Source: Tolypothrix sp. PCC 7712 (GTDB lineage: Bacteria > Cyanobacteriota > Cyanobacteriia > Cyanobacteriales > Nostocaceae). From it: 64,000 bases of DNA. Position numbers and translations under genes: made by a program. The notes beneath the pieces were generated by a model. The model searched no databases and was not told the DNA's origin. It saw only the letters and a program-made list of their open reading frames with translations. Every line of letters begins with the position of its first letter. Position 1 is the stretch's first letter. The stretch spans positions 3,782,001 to 3,846,000 of the forward strand of contig NZ_CP063785.1 in assembly GCF_025860405.1 (NCBI RefSeq), given 5' to 3'. Below are positions 42,802 through 55,347 of the stretch, in pieces.

Positions 42802-45800
42802 GTGAATTGCCCTAATTGTCTATTTGAAAATCCAGATACAGCAAAGTTTTGTATGCAATGCGGTACTCGCCTTTCTAGAGAAACTTCTCAGCCAATCAAA
42901 CAGCAATTAGGCAATCAAAAACAGGAGTATCCCCAATCCCCCCAAGCTGAACGTCGTCAAGTCTCTGTGATGTTTTGCGATTTAGTGGGTTCTACAGCAC
43001 TATCCAAGCAAATCGATCCAGAAGATTTACGAGAGATCATCTTAGCTTATCGACAACTCAGCGCTGAGGCAATTCATCGCAACGGCGGCAGAATTGCTCA
43101 GAGTTACGGAGATGGGCTAATGGTATTCTTTGGGTATCCAGTAGCCTACGAAGATAATGCCCAACGAGCAATCCGCGCCGGTTTTGGCATTATCGCTGAT
43201 ATGGAGCAACTTAACGCTCGCTTGATGTCAGAAAAAAATATCAAACTAGATGTACGTATCGGTATCCACACAGGTAGAGCCGTATTAGGAGAAATGGGTA
43301 ACGACGATACCCACGAACAAATGGCTATTATTGGCGATACCCCAAATATTGCTTCCAGAATCCAGACTGTAGCACCAGTTAATACAGTAGTTATCAGTGC
43401 TGCGACTTATAAAATTATTCAAGGTTATTTTGAGTGCCAATCTTTGGGATACCACACTCTCAAAGGTGTTCCGCAACCAATGGAAGTGTATGGGGCGCAA
43501 CAGGAAAAAGATGTGCACAACCGTTTAGAAGCGGCTACAGGCTGTCTGACTGCTTATGTTGGCAGAGAACAAGAACTAGAAACCCTAGTTAATTTGTGGC
43601 AGCAGGTACAGTCTGGTAACGGGCAAGTGGTATTAATTACTGGCGAAGCGGGGATAGGTAAATCCCGCCTAGTGCAGGTGTTTAAAAAGCAAATTGCCAA
43701 AGATGACTATGTATTACGCGAATGCTATTGTTCTCCTTATTACCAAAATAGCGCGCTCTATCCTGTCATTGATTTGCTAGAAAGACAGATGCATTTGGCG
43801 AGCAAAGATTCCCCAGAAATTAAGCTGGCAAAGCTAGAGCAGTTATTACATAAGTATGAATGTCAGATAGAGTTGGTAGTACCACTGTTAGCTCATCTGC
43901 TATCAATTCCTTTAGATGAACGTTACCCAGCACTGAATTTATCTGCTCAGGTACAGAAGCAGAAAATTTTAGAATCTCTGTTAACTATGGTGATGGCACT
44001 TGCTGCCCAACAGTCATATTTATTAATTTTTGAAGACTTGCACTGGGTTGATCCTTCTACCATAGAACTGCTAAACCTCATCGCCAAGCAAGTATCGCGA
44101 TCGCGTGTGTTGTTACTGTGTACAGCTAGGCCAGGATTTAACTTTTTAAATTCTAATTATGAGTATTTTAGCCAGATTATCATCAAACAATTATCAGAAT
44201 CACAAACAAAGCTGCTGATCCAGCAGATAACAGGTGACCAAGTTGTACCAGAGTCAGTAATCAAGCTCATGGTGGCAAAAAGCGATCGCATCCCTTTATT
44301 TATTGAAGAAATGGCCAAAATGGCTCTGGAATCGAGATGGCTAGGACAGGGAGAGGGTACTGATGATGTGACTATTCCTGATACTATCCAAGACTTGCTG
44401 ATGGCCAAATTGGATCGCTTAGGCACAGCTAAAGAAGTAGCACAAATCGCTGCCATTATTGGGCGGAAGTTTAGCTATGAGGTGCTGAGAGCTGTTTCAC
44501 CTCTAGATACAGCAACGCTGAATAGCTCGCTGACTCAGTTAGTCAATGCCAATTTGCTGATTGTAGTGAATGTGCAAGCATCCTATGTATTCAAACACTC
44601 TCTGATTCACGATGCAGCCTATGAGTCATTGCTGAAAAGCACCCGCAAAAATTATCACCAGAAACTTGTACAAGTTTTAGAGGAGCAGTTCCCAGAAGTT
44701 GTCGAGACAGAACCAGAACTGTTGGCTTATCACTACACAAAAGCAGAATTGAAAGAACAAGCCATTCATTACTGGCAACTAGCTGGTCAAAAAGCAGTTG
44801 CATCTTCAGCCAATCTGGAAGCCATAGAGCATCTGCATAAGGGATTGGAATTGCTATTGACTATGTCATTTACCCCAGAACGGAATCAGCAAGAATTAGC
44901 TTTCCAGACTACCTTGGGTACAGCTTTAGTCGCCACTAAAGGTTATGCGGCTTTAGAAGTAGAACTTGCTTACAAACGCAGTGAAGAACTCTGCGAACAG
45001 ATTGGGGAAACACCTAAATTATTTTGGGTACTGAGGGGATTATGGGCGATGTCTGCGGGGCAAGCCAGGTATCAGACTTCGCTAGAATATGGGCAGAGGC
45101 TGATGAGCATCGCCATAGCCCAGCAAGACCGAAGTTTAGAACTGGAGTCTCATTTTACTTTAGGACTAGACTTATTCTGGCTAGGAGAATTTGCCAATTC
45201 TCGAGAACACTTTGAGCAAGGAATTGCCCTTTACGAACCACAGCTGCATCACTCCCACGCATTTATTACTGGCCAAGATGTTGGAGTTGCCAGTTTAGCT
45301 GTTGACTCTTGGAATGTCTGGTTGTTAGGCTTCCCAGAAGCAGCTATGGGGTACAGCGAAAAAGCGATCGCTCTGGCAAAGCAGCTATCTCATCCCTACA
45401 GTTTAACCCAAGCTCAAGCCTGCGCTTGTTGGCTTCATCAATTCCTCGGGGAAGCAGCAGTTGTGGTGCAGCTAGCAGATGCAGTGATTACCTTAGCTCA
45501 AGAACAGAGTTTTCCTTTTTGGCTGGGGTGGGGACATATCTTAAGGGGTTGGGCGATCGCTCATTTAGGCGAAGCACAGGAGGGAATTGATCAGATATGC
45601 AAAGGATTAACTACTTTCCAAAGTACAGGCACACAAGGCTGGCTACCGTATTTTCTAGCGCTGCTATCTGAGGCCTATGGAAAATTAGGGCAAGTGGAAG
45701 AAGCGCTTGTAGTTGTGGCTAAAGCACTGAGTGAAGTGCAGAAAACAGGAGAATGTTTCTGGGAAGCGGAGTTATATCGCATTAAGGGAGAGCATTTAAG

Positions 45801-46059
45801 AGTGCAACTACAGCAAACAAAGGCTCAAGCACAAGAAGCTGCAGTAGAAGAATGTTTCCTGCAATCTCTCGATATTTCCCGCCGTCAGGGTGCCAAGTCA
45901 TTAGAACTCAAGGCAACAATTAGTTTGGCGCGTTTATGGCAGCAACAAGGTAAGAATGAAGCAGCACGACAAATACTTTCTCAGATTTACGGCAGTTTTT
46001 CTGAGGGATTTGAAACTAAAGACTTGAAGGAGGCTTTAGTCTTGCTTGCAGAACTGTAA
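42802..46059 (+). CDS. Class III adenylate/guanylate cyclase with AAA-type ATPase and TPR region
   Basis: 1085 residues from GTG, chosen because AGGAG lies 7 bases upstream. A zinc ribbon opens the protein (CPNCLFENPDTAKFCMQCG). The cyclase domain (about 50-235) has VMFCDLVGSTALS and YGDGLMVFFGYP with both metal Asp. A STAND/AAA ATPase follows with Walker A GEAGIGKSRL (about 280) and Walker B LLIFEDLHWVDPS. The C-terminal half is helical with TPR-like repeats. Such cyclase-ATPase-TPR proteins are large signal integrators, and the product cannot be told as cAMP or cGMP from what I see. The gene stands alone. Confidence 0.92.
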   Translation: MNCPNCLFENPDTAKFCMQCGTRLSRETSQPIKQQLGNQKQEYPQSPQAERRQVSVMFCDLVGSTALSKQIDPEDLREIILAYRQLSAEAIHRNGGRIAQSYGDGLMVFFGYPVAYEDNAQRAIRAGFGIIADMEQLNARLMSEKNIKLDVRIGIHTGRAVLGEMGNDDTHEQMAIIGDTPNIASRIQTVAPVNTVVISAATYKIIQGYFECQSLGYHTLKGVPQPMEVYGAQQEKDVHNRLEAATGCLTAYVGREQELETLVNLWQQVQSGNGQVVLITGEAGIGKSRLVQVFKKQIAKDDYVLRECYCSPYYQNSALYPVIDLLERQMHLASKDSPEIKLAKLEQLLHKYECQIELVVPLLAHLLSIPLDERYPALNLSAQVQKQKILESLLTMVMALAAQQSYLLIFEDLHWVDPSTIELLNLIAKQVSRSRVLLLCTARPGFNFLNSNYEYFSQIIIKQLSESQTKLLIQQITGDQVVPESVIKLMVAKSDRIPLFIEEMAKMALESRWLGQGEGTDDVTIPDTIQDLLMAKLDRLGTAKEVAQIAAIIGRKFSYEVLRAVSPLDTATLNSSLTQLVNANLLIVVNVQASYVFKHSLIHDAAYESLLKSTRKNYHQKLVQVLEEQFPEVVETEPELLAYHYTKAELKEQAIHYWQLAGQKAVASSANLEAIEHLHKGLELLLTMSFTPERNQQELAFQTTLGTALVATKGYAALEVELAYKRSEELCEQIGETPKLFWVLRGLWAMSAGQARYQTSLEYGQRLMSIAIAQQDRSLELESHFTLGLDLFWLGEFANSREHFEQGIALYEPQLHHSHAFITGQDVGVASLAVDSWNVWLLGFPEAAMGYSEKAIALAKQLSHPYSLTQAQACACWLHQFLGEAAVVVQLADAVITLAQEQSFPFWLGWGHILRGWAIAHLGEAQEGIDQICKGLTTFQSTGTQGWLPYFLALLSEAYGKLGQVEEALVVVAKALSEVQKTGECFWEAELYRIKGEHLRVQLQQTKAQAQEAAVEECFLQSLDISRRQGAKSLELKATISLARLWQQQGKNEAARQILSQIYGSFSEGFETKDLKEALVLLAEL

Positions 46060-46070
46060 TATCTGTGAAG

Positions 46071-46192
46071 GTGGGGAAGGGGGAAGGGGGAAGGGGGAAG
46101 GGGGAATGGGGAATGGGGAATGGGGAATGGGGAATGGGGAATGAGAAATAAAAATACAGTTACCCATCTGTCACATTCTTTTTTCAAATTGG
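46071..46192. repeat. GGGGGAA tandem array and half of a MITE-B
   Basis: GGGGGAA and GGGGAAT heptamers from 46071 to 46142, then at 46163-46192 the reverse complement of GTATACCAATTTGAAAAAAG AATGTGACA, which is the left end of a MITE-B in the opposite direction. The rest of the element is missing. Confidence 0.75.
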
Positions 46193-46425
46193 TATACTTT
46201 TCTCCAGTAAATAAGCACAAAAAAAGCTTGTTTTATGACAAGCTGTTTAATGTTTTGTCAATCGCAAAAATTAGCGTGTTCCTTCTGCCTTCTGCCCTCT
46301 GCCTCCTGCCTTCTTCAACAGTAGTCATGGTTTTTGATGATTTACGCTTACTTATTTCTAAGTTTGCTGTCAGATTCAGAAACTTCATCTGGCTTATGGA
46401 CTACTGAAAAAGTTGTAGAAAAGAT

Positions 46426-47391
46426 TTAGCAAGGTAACTTTTCTAAGTTAGCCAGAATATATCGATTAACTTTGATATAACCTGAATCCACATGAGTAAA
46501 ATGGGCACTCAACATGGGATATGCTTGCGGCATGGCATGGAATGGAATTGATGGATATAAATGATGGACTGCATGAAGCGGCATATTCCACATTAAAAAC
46601 TGCACAGGCCAAAGTGTAAAGGTGATGCGTGTATTGGTGAGCAGGTTAGCGTCAAGGGTGCAGCCTGTATGTTCTCCTAATAAAATAAAACGCAGCAGCG
46701 GTTGACCGACAATTAACGGTAGCAGCCAATACATGAAAAACCAAGGTTTACCGATTGCAATTGAAACTGCGATCGCACCTGCATAAACTGCTAATTGTAA
46801 TCTGGTAGAACGAATCACTTCAGCCTTTGCTGTATCTGAGATAAATGGGCAATTATCCAGGTTTCCCAGTGCTGCACGATAATGTCCTTGGATTTTATCT
46901 AACCACCAAGGTAAACCGCTAAGTACCAAGAAGTATTCACCCAGGTTACGCGGTGTCAGATCCGTTAATTCTGGATCTTTCCCAGGAACGCGAGTATAAC
47001 GGTGATGCCATTTGTGATAACGGCGATAAAATGTGCTGTTGTAAAACGAGAGTACACCTGCAAACCAAGCAACAATATCATTTAAGCGATTGTTGGCAAA
47101 AGCGGTTCTATGTCCAGCTTCGTGCATCGGTGCAAACATACAAGCCAAACTAAAGCCATAGATGATCAATGCAGGTATGGCTAATGGCCAATTACCAAAG
47201 TTAGTAGCCCAAACATAGCCACTACATCCAATAATTGCTAAATGTCCTATTAGTTGTACTAACCCTTTAAAGTTAGAGCGTTCATTTAAAATGCTTAATT
47301 CTTCAACACTGAGGATTTGCTTTTGATGTTGTTCAGTTTTTTCATCCCATAATTCAGTTTGAGTAATCATCTCACTTGGCATAGTTAACAC
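46426..47391 (-). CDS. Fatty acid desaturase family membrane protein
   Basis: 321 residues. Three His boxes typical of membrane di-iron desaturases and hydroxylases: HEAGHRTAF (about 90), YHKWHHRYT (about 126) and HAVHHLYP (about 278). Hydrophobic helices surround them (LVQLIGHLAIIGCSGYVW, IPALIIYGFSLACMF, LQLAVYAGAIAVSIAI). The enzyme would use reduced ferredoxin to desaturate or hydroxylate a lipid. The substrate is not clear; it does not look like CrtR or CrtW carotenoid enzymes. Start may be the first ATG or the Met at residue 4 or 8. Confidence 0.88.
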   Translation of the reverse strand: MLTMPSEMITQTELWDEKTEQHQKQILSVEELSILNERSNFKGLVQLIGHLAIIGCSGYVWATNFGNWPLAIPALIIYGFSLACMFAPMHEAGHRTAFANNRLNDIVAWFAGVLSFYNSTFYRRYHKWHHRYTRVPGKDPELTDLTPRNLGEYFLVLSGLPWWLDKIQGHYRAALGNLDNCPFISDTAKAEVIRSTRLQLAVYAGAIAVSIAIGKPWFFMYWLLPLIVGQPLLRFILLGEHTGCTLDANLLTNTRITFTLWPVQFLMWNMPLHAVHHLYPSIPFHAMPQAYPMLSAHFTHVDSGYIKVNRYILANLEKLPC

Positions 47392-47823
47392 TCCACATCA
47401 TCTTGTGTGATTCCAGTATTCTTTGTTAGGGCTTAGGCAAAAACAGCAAGCAAGCTCTACAATTAAGTGTTGTCCTGTAGATGCAAGGCTATAATTTAAT
47501 ACATTATTCACCAATTAGGTGTAAAGCATTGTAGGGAAAATTAACTGGGCTTTTAGTTACATAGCGCACAGATTTTTAGATAATATTTACCTAAGCCAAA
47601 GTCAAGGCGATCGCAGCCATTGAACGGTATTTCCATCAAAAAATTCAGCTACATCGGTAGAGAAGTGTGTTTTTGTTTCTCTGCGTCCTCTGTGGTTAAA
47701 TAATTTTTAAACCGCAGAGACGAAGAGAACACGGAGAAAAGAGGTTCTTGTTCCTAGTGTTTCAGCTTGTAAATTCTGTGGCACTATGTTGCATACATTA
47801 CTGATAAATTTAATGTAGAAAGG
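47392..47823. repeat. Spacer with CTCTGTGGTT palindrome
   Basis: 432 bp between divergent genes. CTGCGTCCTCTGTGGTT (47682-47698) and its imperfect inverse AACCGCAGAGACGAAGAG (47710-47727) form a hairpin that continues into AACACGGAG. The CGCAGAGAACACAGAG sequence in the alpha-mannosidase insert belongs to the same type of repeat. The promoters of the desaturase and the lipoprotein genes should be here. Confidence 0.6.
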
Positions 47824-48822
47824 ATGACAAGACAGTTCAGCAAAGCGAAACAGCTGCGGCGATGGGTACTTGGTTTGATGGCGTTAATTTGTGCGATCGC
47901 TCTGACAAATTGCATGACACCTCATCCCAAACTACCATTGCTAAGGATTGGTACAAATATGTGGCCGGGATATGAAACCCTGTATTTAGCGCGTCATCTG
48001 GGTTACTACAAAGATACACCCATTCGCTTGGTTGATTATCCATCGGGAACAGAGGAAGTCAGAGCATACCGCAACCACGAGATAGAAGGCGCGGGATTAT
48101 CTATCGATCAAGCAATGCTACTGGCTGCAACTCAAAAAAATCTCCGCATTATTGCGGTGATGGATGTGTCTAATGGTGGGGATGTGATTCTGGGTAAACC
48201 AGAGATTGCTGACATCAAAGCTTTAAAGGGAAAGCGAGTTGGTGTGGAGTCTACAGCTTTAGGCGCTTTCTTTATCGCTAGGGCGCTGGAAAAAAATGGT
48301 TTATCCCCCAATGATGTAAAAATTGTATCCTTGGATTTTTCTCAGCATGAGCGAGCTTTTAACGAGGATAAAGTTGATGCAATTGTGACATTTGGGCCGC
48401 CACGCTTCAAATTACTGGCAGCAGGTGCCAAACTTTTATTTGATAGTAGTCAAATTCCCGGTGAAATTGTTGATACTCTAGTTGTCAGCGAAGATGCGAT
48501 CGCTAATAACTCTGTGACAATTCAAACTCTGGTGAATGAAAGGTTCCGCGCCTTGGATTACTTGAACAAAAATCCGGAGGCTGCTGCGGCTTTAATCGCC
48601 CCACGCACCGGAGTGACTCCTCAGCAAATTCTTGATGCTTTTAAAGGGATGCACCAACCTCTCCTCGCACAAAATCAAAGATTGCTCAATCAAACCGATC
48701 CTTCTTTAGTTAATGGTATGAAAAGACTTGTCAAAGTAATGGTAGAACACAAATTAATTCCCACAGCAATTGATGCTGCTAGCATTCTTGATGATCGCTT
48801 TGTCAAAAACGCTAAACTCTAG
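47824..48822 (+). CDS. ABC-type substrate-binding lipoprotein (NMT1/SsuA-like)
   Basis: 332 residues. Signal peptide with lipobox: LGLMALICAIALTNC, Cys31 being the lipid attachment site. The mature domain begins LPLLRIGTNMWPGYETLYLA and has the NMT1/SsuA/ThiY-type pattern (GAGLSIDQAMLLAA, GKRVGVESTALGAFFIA, VDAIVTFGPPRFKLLA). No permease or ATPase gene is near. A large hybrid histidine kinase follows 196 bp downstream, so this lipoprotein could feed ligand information to it. That is inference from position. Confidence 0.88.
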   Translation: MTRQFSKAKQLRRWVLGLMALICAIALTNCMTPHPKLPLLRIGTNMWPGYETLYLARHLGYYKDTPIRLVDYPSGTEEVRAYRNHEIEGAGLSIDQAMLLAATQKNLRIIAVMDVSNGGDVILGKPEIADIKALKGKRVGVESTALGAFFIARALEKNGLSPNDVKIVSLDFSQHERAFNEDKVDAIVTFGPPRFKLLAAGAKLLFDSSQIPGEIVDTLVVSEDAIANNSVTIQTLVNERFRALDYLNKNPEAAAALIAPRTGVTPQQILDAFKGMHQPLLAQNQRLLNQTDPSLVNGMKRLVKVMVEHKLIPTAIDAASILDDRFVKNAKL

Positions 48823-49018
48823 AGTTGCTACATTCAAAGATTCAGGAAGTCTCAAAATAATCATCTTTTTGACCAAACACAGTCTCAAATTCTGACTTTT
48901 TTGTCCAAAGCATCTACCTATTATGAATGAAACAAACCCTTTTCTCTTTTTACCCTTTCCTCCTGTTCTCTTATTTCTCAAGATTCCCTAACATTCTCAC
49001 TAAAGTTCTGTGCTTGTT

Positions 49019-52201
<3,183 letters not shown>

Positions 52202-52368
52202 TGGGGTATGGGGCATGGGGCATGGGGCATTGGTAATGGGTAATTGGTAATTTGTTAGTTATTAAAGAAGCCAGAAGAATTGGGGGATTCTCCCCCAAAC
52301 CCCCGATTGGGGGACGGTTGCGTCCCCCAAACCCCCTCCAAAATGATTGATCTGTTTTTTGTTGAGTA

Positions 52369-52585
52369 ATACCAATTTCAGGACTTACGCAAGCAAAATT
52401 TGTCATTGCGACCGGAACGAAGTGTAGGGAAGCAATCCCAGAATCTCAGGCGATTACGTCGCTGCGCTCGTAATGAGGTAATTACGTGACTTTTGCGTAA
52501 GTCCTACAATTTGAAAAAAGAATGCGATAGCTTGTAGGGGCACGGCGTGCCGTGCCCTCTAGAATATATTGATGTGTCGCTGCAT
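52369..52585. mobile_element. MITE-B copy interrupted by another small element
   Basis: Left end ATACCAATTT (52369-52378), then the insertion, then CAATTTGAAAAAAGAATGCG, GTAGGGGCACGGCGTGCCG and TCTAGAATATATTGATGTG. Without the insertion and one CAATTT copy it reads like the 29053 element. The right end is diverged. It lies 3' of topA. Confidence 0.75.
52379..52506. mobile_element. MITE with AGGACTTACGCAA ends, inserted in MITE-B
   Basis: Terminal inverted repeats of 13 bp are perfect: AGGACTTACGCAA (52380-52392) and TTGCGTAAGTCCT (52493-52505). CAATTT lies just outside on both sides (52373-52378 and 52507-52512), a 6-bp target duplication. The interior includes TGTCATTGCGACCGGAACG. No coding frame. 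Confidence 0.85.
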
Positions 52586-52589
52586 TTTC

Positions 52590-52660
52590 TTATTACCACC
52601 TCATCTCCCTCATCTCCCTCATCCCCCTCATCTCCTTCATCCCCCTCATCCCCCTCATCC
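52590..52660. repeat. CTCATCTCC / CTCATCCCC array
   Basis: About seven 9-bp units, the complement of the GATGAGG array at 21958-22086, running up to within a few bases of the topA stop codon. Confidence 0.85.
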
Positions 52661-54838
52661 CTTCAACTCTCCTAACTTCGGACTCCACCAACCTTTCTGG
52701 GTGCTGAAGTAGGCGATATCTTTGTGTTTTTTATCGTTGCGGGATTGGGGGTTGGAACAGCGTAGCATTTTCTTGTTCTGTCCATCTTTGACATAACTGT
52801 ACTCTTCTAAGGGCTTGTGACATACTGGACAGGAGTATTTGGTAATTGCAGCCTTGGGTTTTTGGGGGCTGATTTCTTTGGTTTCCTTCGTTTCCTTCGC
52901 AGCTTGAGAACGGGGTGCTTCCCAACTTTTGCTATATTCGCTCCAAAACAGCACGATATTCTCACACCCACTGACGCATTTGAGGAAATATTTCTTTTTA
53001 ACTTTACTACTGGGAATTTTGGCTAAATGATTCTTGCACTGTGGGCAACGAGTGCGGGAAGTTTCAAATTTGCGTTCGGTGACAGGATAATTTTTCACGC
53101 CAGTCGCCGCAGTCACGACGATGGTTTTGGCTTTGGCTAAAGCTGGTGCAAAATAATTCTCGTTCCATTTGGTGAGATATTGCTGCCACTGTTGTTTACC
53201 AGATGCGATCGCATCTAGGGCATCTTCCATTTTGGCGGTAAATTCGGTTTCTAATAAGTCGGGTAAGGCTTTCTGCAAAAAGGCATCGACTTCTAACCCC
53301 AAGGTGGTTGGCTGTAAACTATCTTTCGCTAACTGCACATAACCGCGTTTTTTCAGTGTGGCGATTGTGGGAGAATAGGTACTAGGACGACCAATGCCTT
53401 TACGCTCCATTAATTGCACTAATTTGGGTTCGCTGTAACGCGGTGGCGGTTGGGTTTGTTTCTTCTCATGTCCAGCATTTTCTAAAGTCAGCATTTGCCC
53501 TTGTTGTAAATTAGGCAAAATACTATCTTTACTCAGGTTAGGCCAGTAGCGCGCATAGCCTAAAAATTCCACAACTTGCCCTCTTGCTTGCCAGAGAATA
53601 TCCCCAGATTGGGTAATTACTAGAGTTTTTCGCAGTTGTGCGGCTCGACATTGAGATGCGATCGCTCTTTTCCAAATTAAGACATACAAGTTAAACTCAT
53701 CTTCGGTTAGTTCTAGGCGTAACTGCACAGAAGGGCGAAACACATCTGTCGGGCGAATCGCTTCATGGGCTTCCTGAGCAGTTTTATTACTGCGATGTTT
53801 GGTAGTTTTTTGGGGGACATTTTGCGGATCGTTTTGCTCCAACCACTTACGGGCGCTATCACAGAACTCCGGACTGAGCATCACTGAATCTGTTCGCATA
53901 TAAGTAATTAGCCCAGCTTCATAGAGCTTTTGTGCTACCTGCATTGTCTTCTCTGGGGCAAAGCGCAACCGAGAACCGGCAGCTTGCTGTAAAGTAGAGG
54001 TGATAAATGGTGGTGGTGGTTGGCGGTTAACAATTTTGCCTTCAAATTGCACCACTTTGTGCGGATGGCGGCGCGCCTCTTCTACTAGGCGATTTGCTTC
54101 CGCTTCCGACAGCACACGGGTAGATTCTGGTGCTTGGGTGCTATTCACCGCCGCATCGTCATTCACTTCCCCTTCTTCCTTCGCTGCTTCCTTGGGCGCA
54201 TTCACCATCCCTTTGTAAAAAGCGCGGAAGCCTTCAGCGTAATCTACCCACACACTCCAATAATCTTGCGGTACAAAAGTTTGAATTTCTCTCTCGCGCT
54301 GACAAATTAAGTGTAAGGTAGCACTTTGGACTCTCCCGACACTTTTCGCCCCATTATTCAACGCCCAAACTAAAGGACTACCCTTGTAACCTACCAGCTT
54401 ATCTAAACAATCGCGGCACAATCCCGCCCCTACCAAATTTGTATCTAATTCTCTAGGATGTGCGATCGCAGTTCTGACTGCTGCTTCTGTAATTTCAGTG
54501 TACACCACCCGTTTTGGTTGCCTCAGTCCCAAAGCTTCCTTGAGATGCCAAGCAATGGTTTCCCCTTCTCTATCTGGATCTGTAGCTAAAACAACTTCCT
54601 GTACTTGCTTTACCGCCGCCTTTAACTGCTGAATCGTTTCCTTAGCCTGTTGATCCCGGGGGACATAGCGACACTGCACATGACTCCCTTCCATCGTAAA
54701 ACCCAGAGAATCCTCACCCTCATTACTCAGTTCGCGAATGTGACCGCAACTAGCGCGTACAATCCACTCAGAACCCAGAATTTGACTGAGCTTTTTCACT
54801 TTACCCGGAGATTCAACCACCAGAAGGCGTTTAGGCAT
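52655..54838 (-). CDS. topA: DNA topoisomerase I (type IA)
   Basis: 727 residues, shorter than the about 870 of E. coli TopA. TOPRIM: LLVVESPGKVKKLSQILG, and ATDPDREGETIAWHL with the metal Asp pair. GRVQSATLHLICQRERE is conserved. The active-site Tyr is Tyr313 in GLITYMRTDSV. An insert of about 30 residues rich in Glu, Asp and Ala (APKEAAKEEGEVNDDAA) lies at 214-240 in the arch region. The C-terminus has two zinc-ribbon-like Cys sets (CPQCKNHL and CPVCHKPLEEYSY), the second with only one clear Cys in its second half. The enzyme relaxes negative supercoils. The gene is flanked by MITE-B copies on both sides. Confidence 0.95.
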   Translation of the reverse strand: MPKRLLVVESPGKVKKLSQILGSEWIVRASCGHIRELSNEGEDSLGFTMEGSHVQCRYVPRDQQAKETIQQLKAAVKQVQEVVLATDPDREGETIAWHLKEALGLRQPKRVVYTEITEAAVRTAIAHPRELDTNLVGAGLCRDCLDKLVGYKGSPLVWALNNGAKSVGRVQSATLHLICQREREIQTFVPQDYWSVWVDYAEGFRAFYKGMVNAPKEAAKEEGEVNDDAAVNSTQAPESTRVLSEAEANRLVEEARRHPHKVVQFEGKIVNRQPPPPFITSTLQQAAGSRLRFAPEKTMQVAQKLYEAGLITYMRTDSVMLSPEFCDSARKWLEQNDPQNVPQKTTKHRSNKTAQEAHEAIRPTDVFRPSVQLRLELTEDEFNLYVLIWKRAIASQCRAAQLRKTLVITQSGDILWQARGQVVEFLGYARYWPNLSKDSILPNLQQGQMLTLENAGHEKKQTQPPPRYSEPKLVQLMERKGIGRPSTYSPTIATLKKRGYVQLAKDSLQPTTLGLEVDAFLQKALPDLLETEFTAKMEDALDAIASGKQQWQQYLTKWNENYFAPALAKAKTIVVTAATGVKNYPVTERKFETSRTRCPQCKNHLAKIPSSKVKKKYFLKCVSGCENIVLFWSEYSKSWEAPRSQAAKETKETKEISPQKPKAAITKYSCPVCHKPLEEYSYVKDGQNKKMLRCSNPQSRNDKKHKDIAYFSTQKGWWSPKLGELKG

Positions 54839-54920
54839 ACCAGATGCAACCTAACAGAAGACTTCTTAGTTTTTTATAGTACACCTGTTTTGCACAAATT
54901 GCTTAGACAAGCCAGGTATC

Positions 54921-55222
54921 ATACCAATTTGAAAAAAGAATGCGACAGATTGTAGGGGTACGACAGTGCCCATTGGTGTTAACTTAACGTGAAACCCGCT
55001 CTTGTGCAAGGTTTCGCCCTCACCCCCAGCCCCTCTCCCACAGGGAGAAGGGAGCAAGAGATTTAGTTCTCCTTCTCCAGGGGGAGAAGGGGTTAGGGGA
55101 TGAGGGTGCGAGGTATTTGTACCACGCCCGCCCTATATCGCTTTTAGCTTAAGTTGACACGTATGGGACAGTGCCGTGCCCTCTAGAATATATTGATGTG
55201 TCACATTATTTGATTTGGTATT
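54921..55222. mobile_element. MITE-B copy interrupted by MITE-A
   Basis: Left part ATACCAATTTGAAAAAAG, GCGACAGATTGTAGGGGTAC (54921-54968), then a 199-bp MITE-A, then GTGCCGTGCCCTCTAGAATA and TTGATTTGGTATT (to 55222). Removing the MITE-A and one ACAGTG restores a continuous element like that at 29053. It lies upstream of the topA start and of the HEAT-repeat gene. Confidence 0.85.
54969..55167. mobile_element. MITE-A, complete copy nested in MITE-B
   Basis: 199 bp, ends CCCATTGGTGTTAACTTAA and TTAAGTTGACACGTATGGG; the 12-bp core differs at one base. Direct ACAGTG repeats flank it (54963-54968 and 55168-55173). Same length as the copy at 41638-41836. Internal sequence GGTTTCGCCCTCACCCCCAG is also shared. 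Confidence 0.9.
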
Positions 55223-55347
55223 AAGTTCGTATTCAGAACATTAGTTCTGGATTTTCTCTACTGGATTGCTAGCTAGGAACCCTTGGCTAGATTGTATAGA
55301 TCCTGAGAAAATATAAAAGATGACCAGTGTAGAGGTTTGTAAGAATC

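Noticed and set aside
46426..47391. Beta-carotene hydroxylase CrtR or ketolase CrtW
   Set aside because: The His boxes fit the superfamily but the sequence around HEAGH and HKWHH is of the fatty acid desaturase type.
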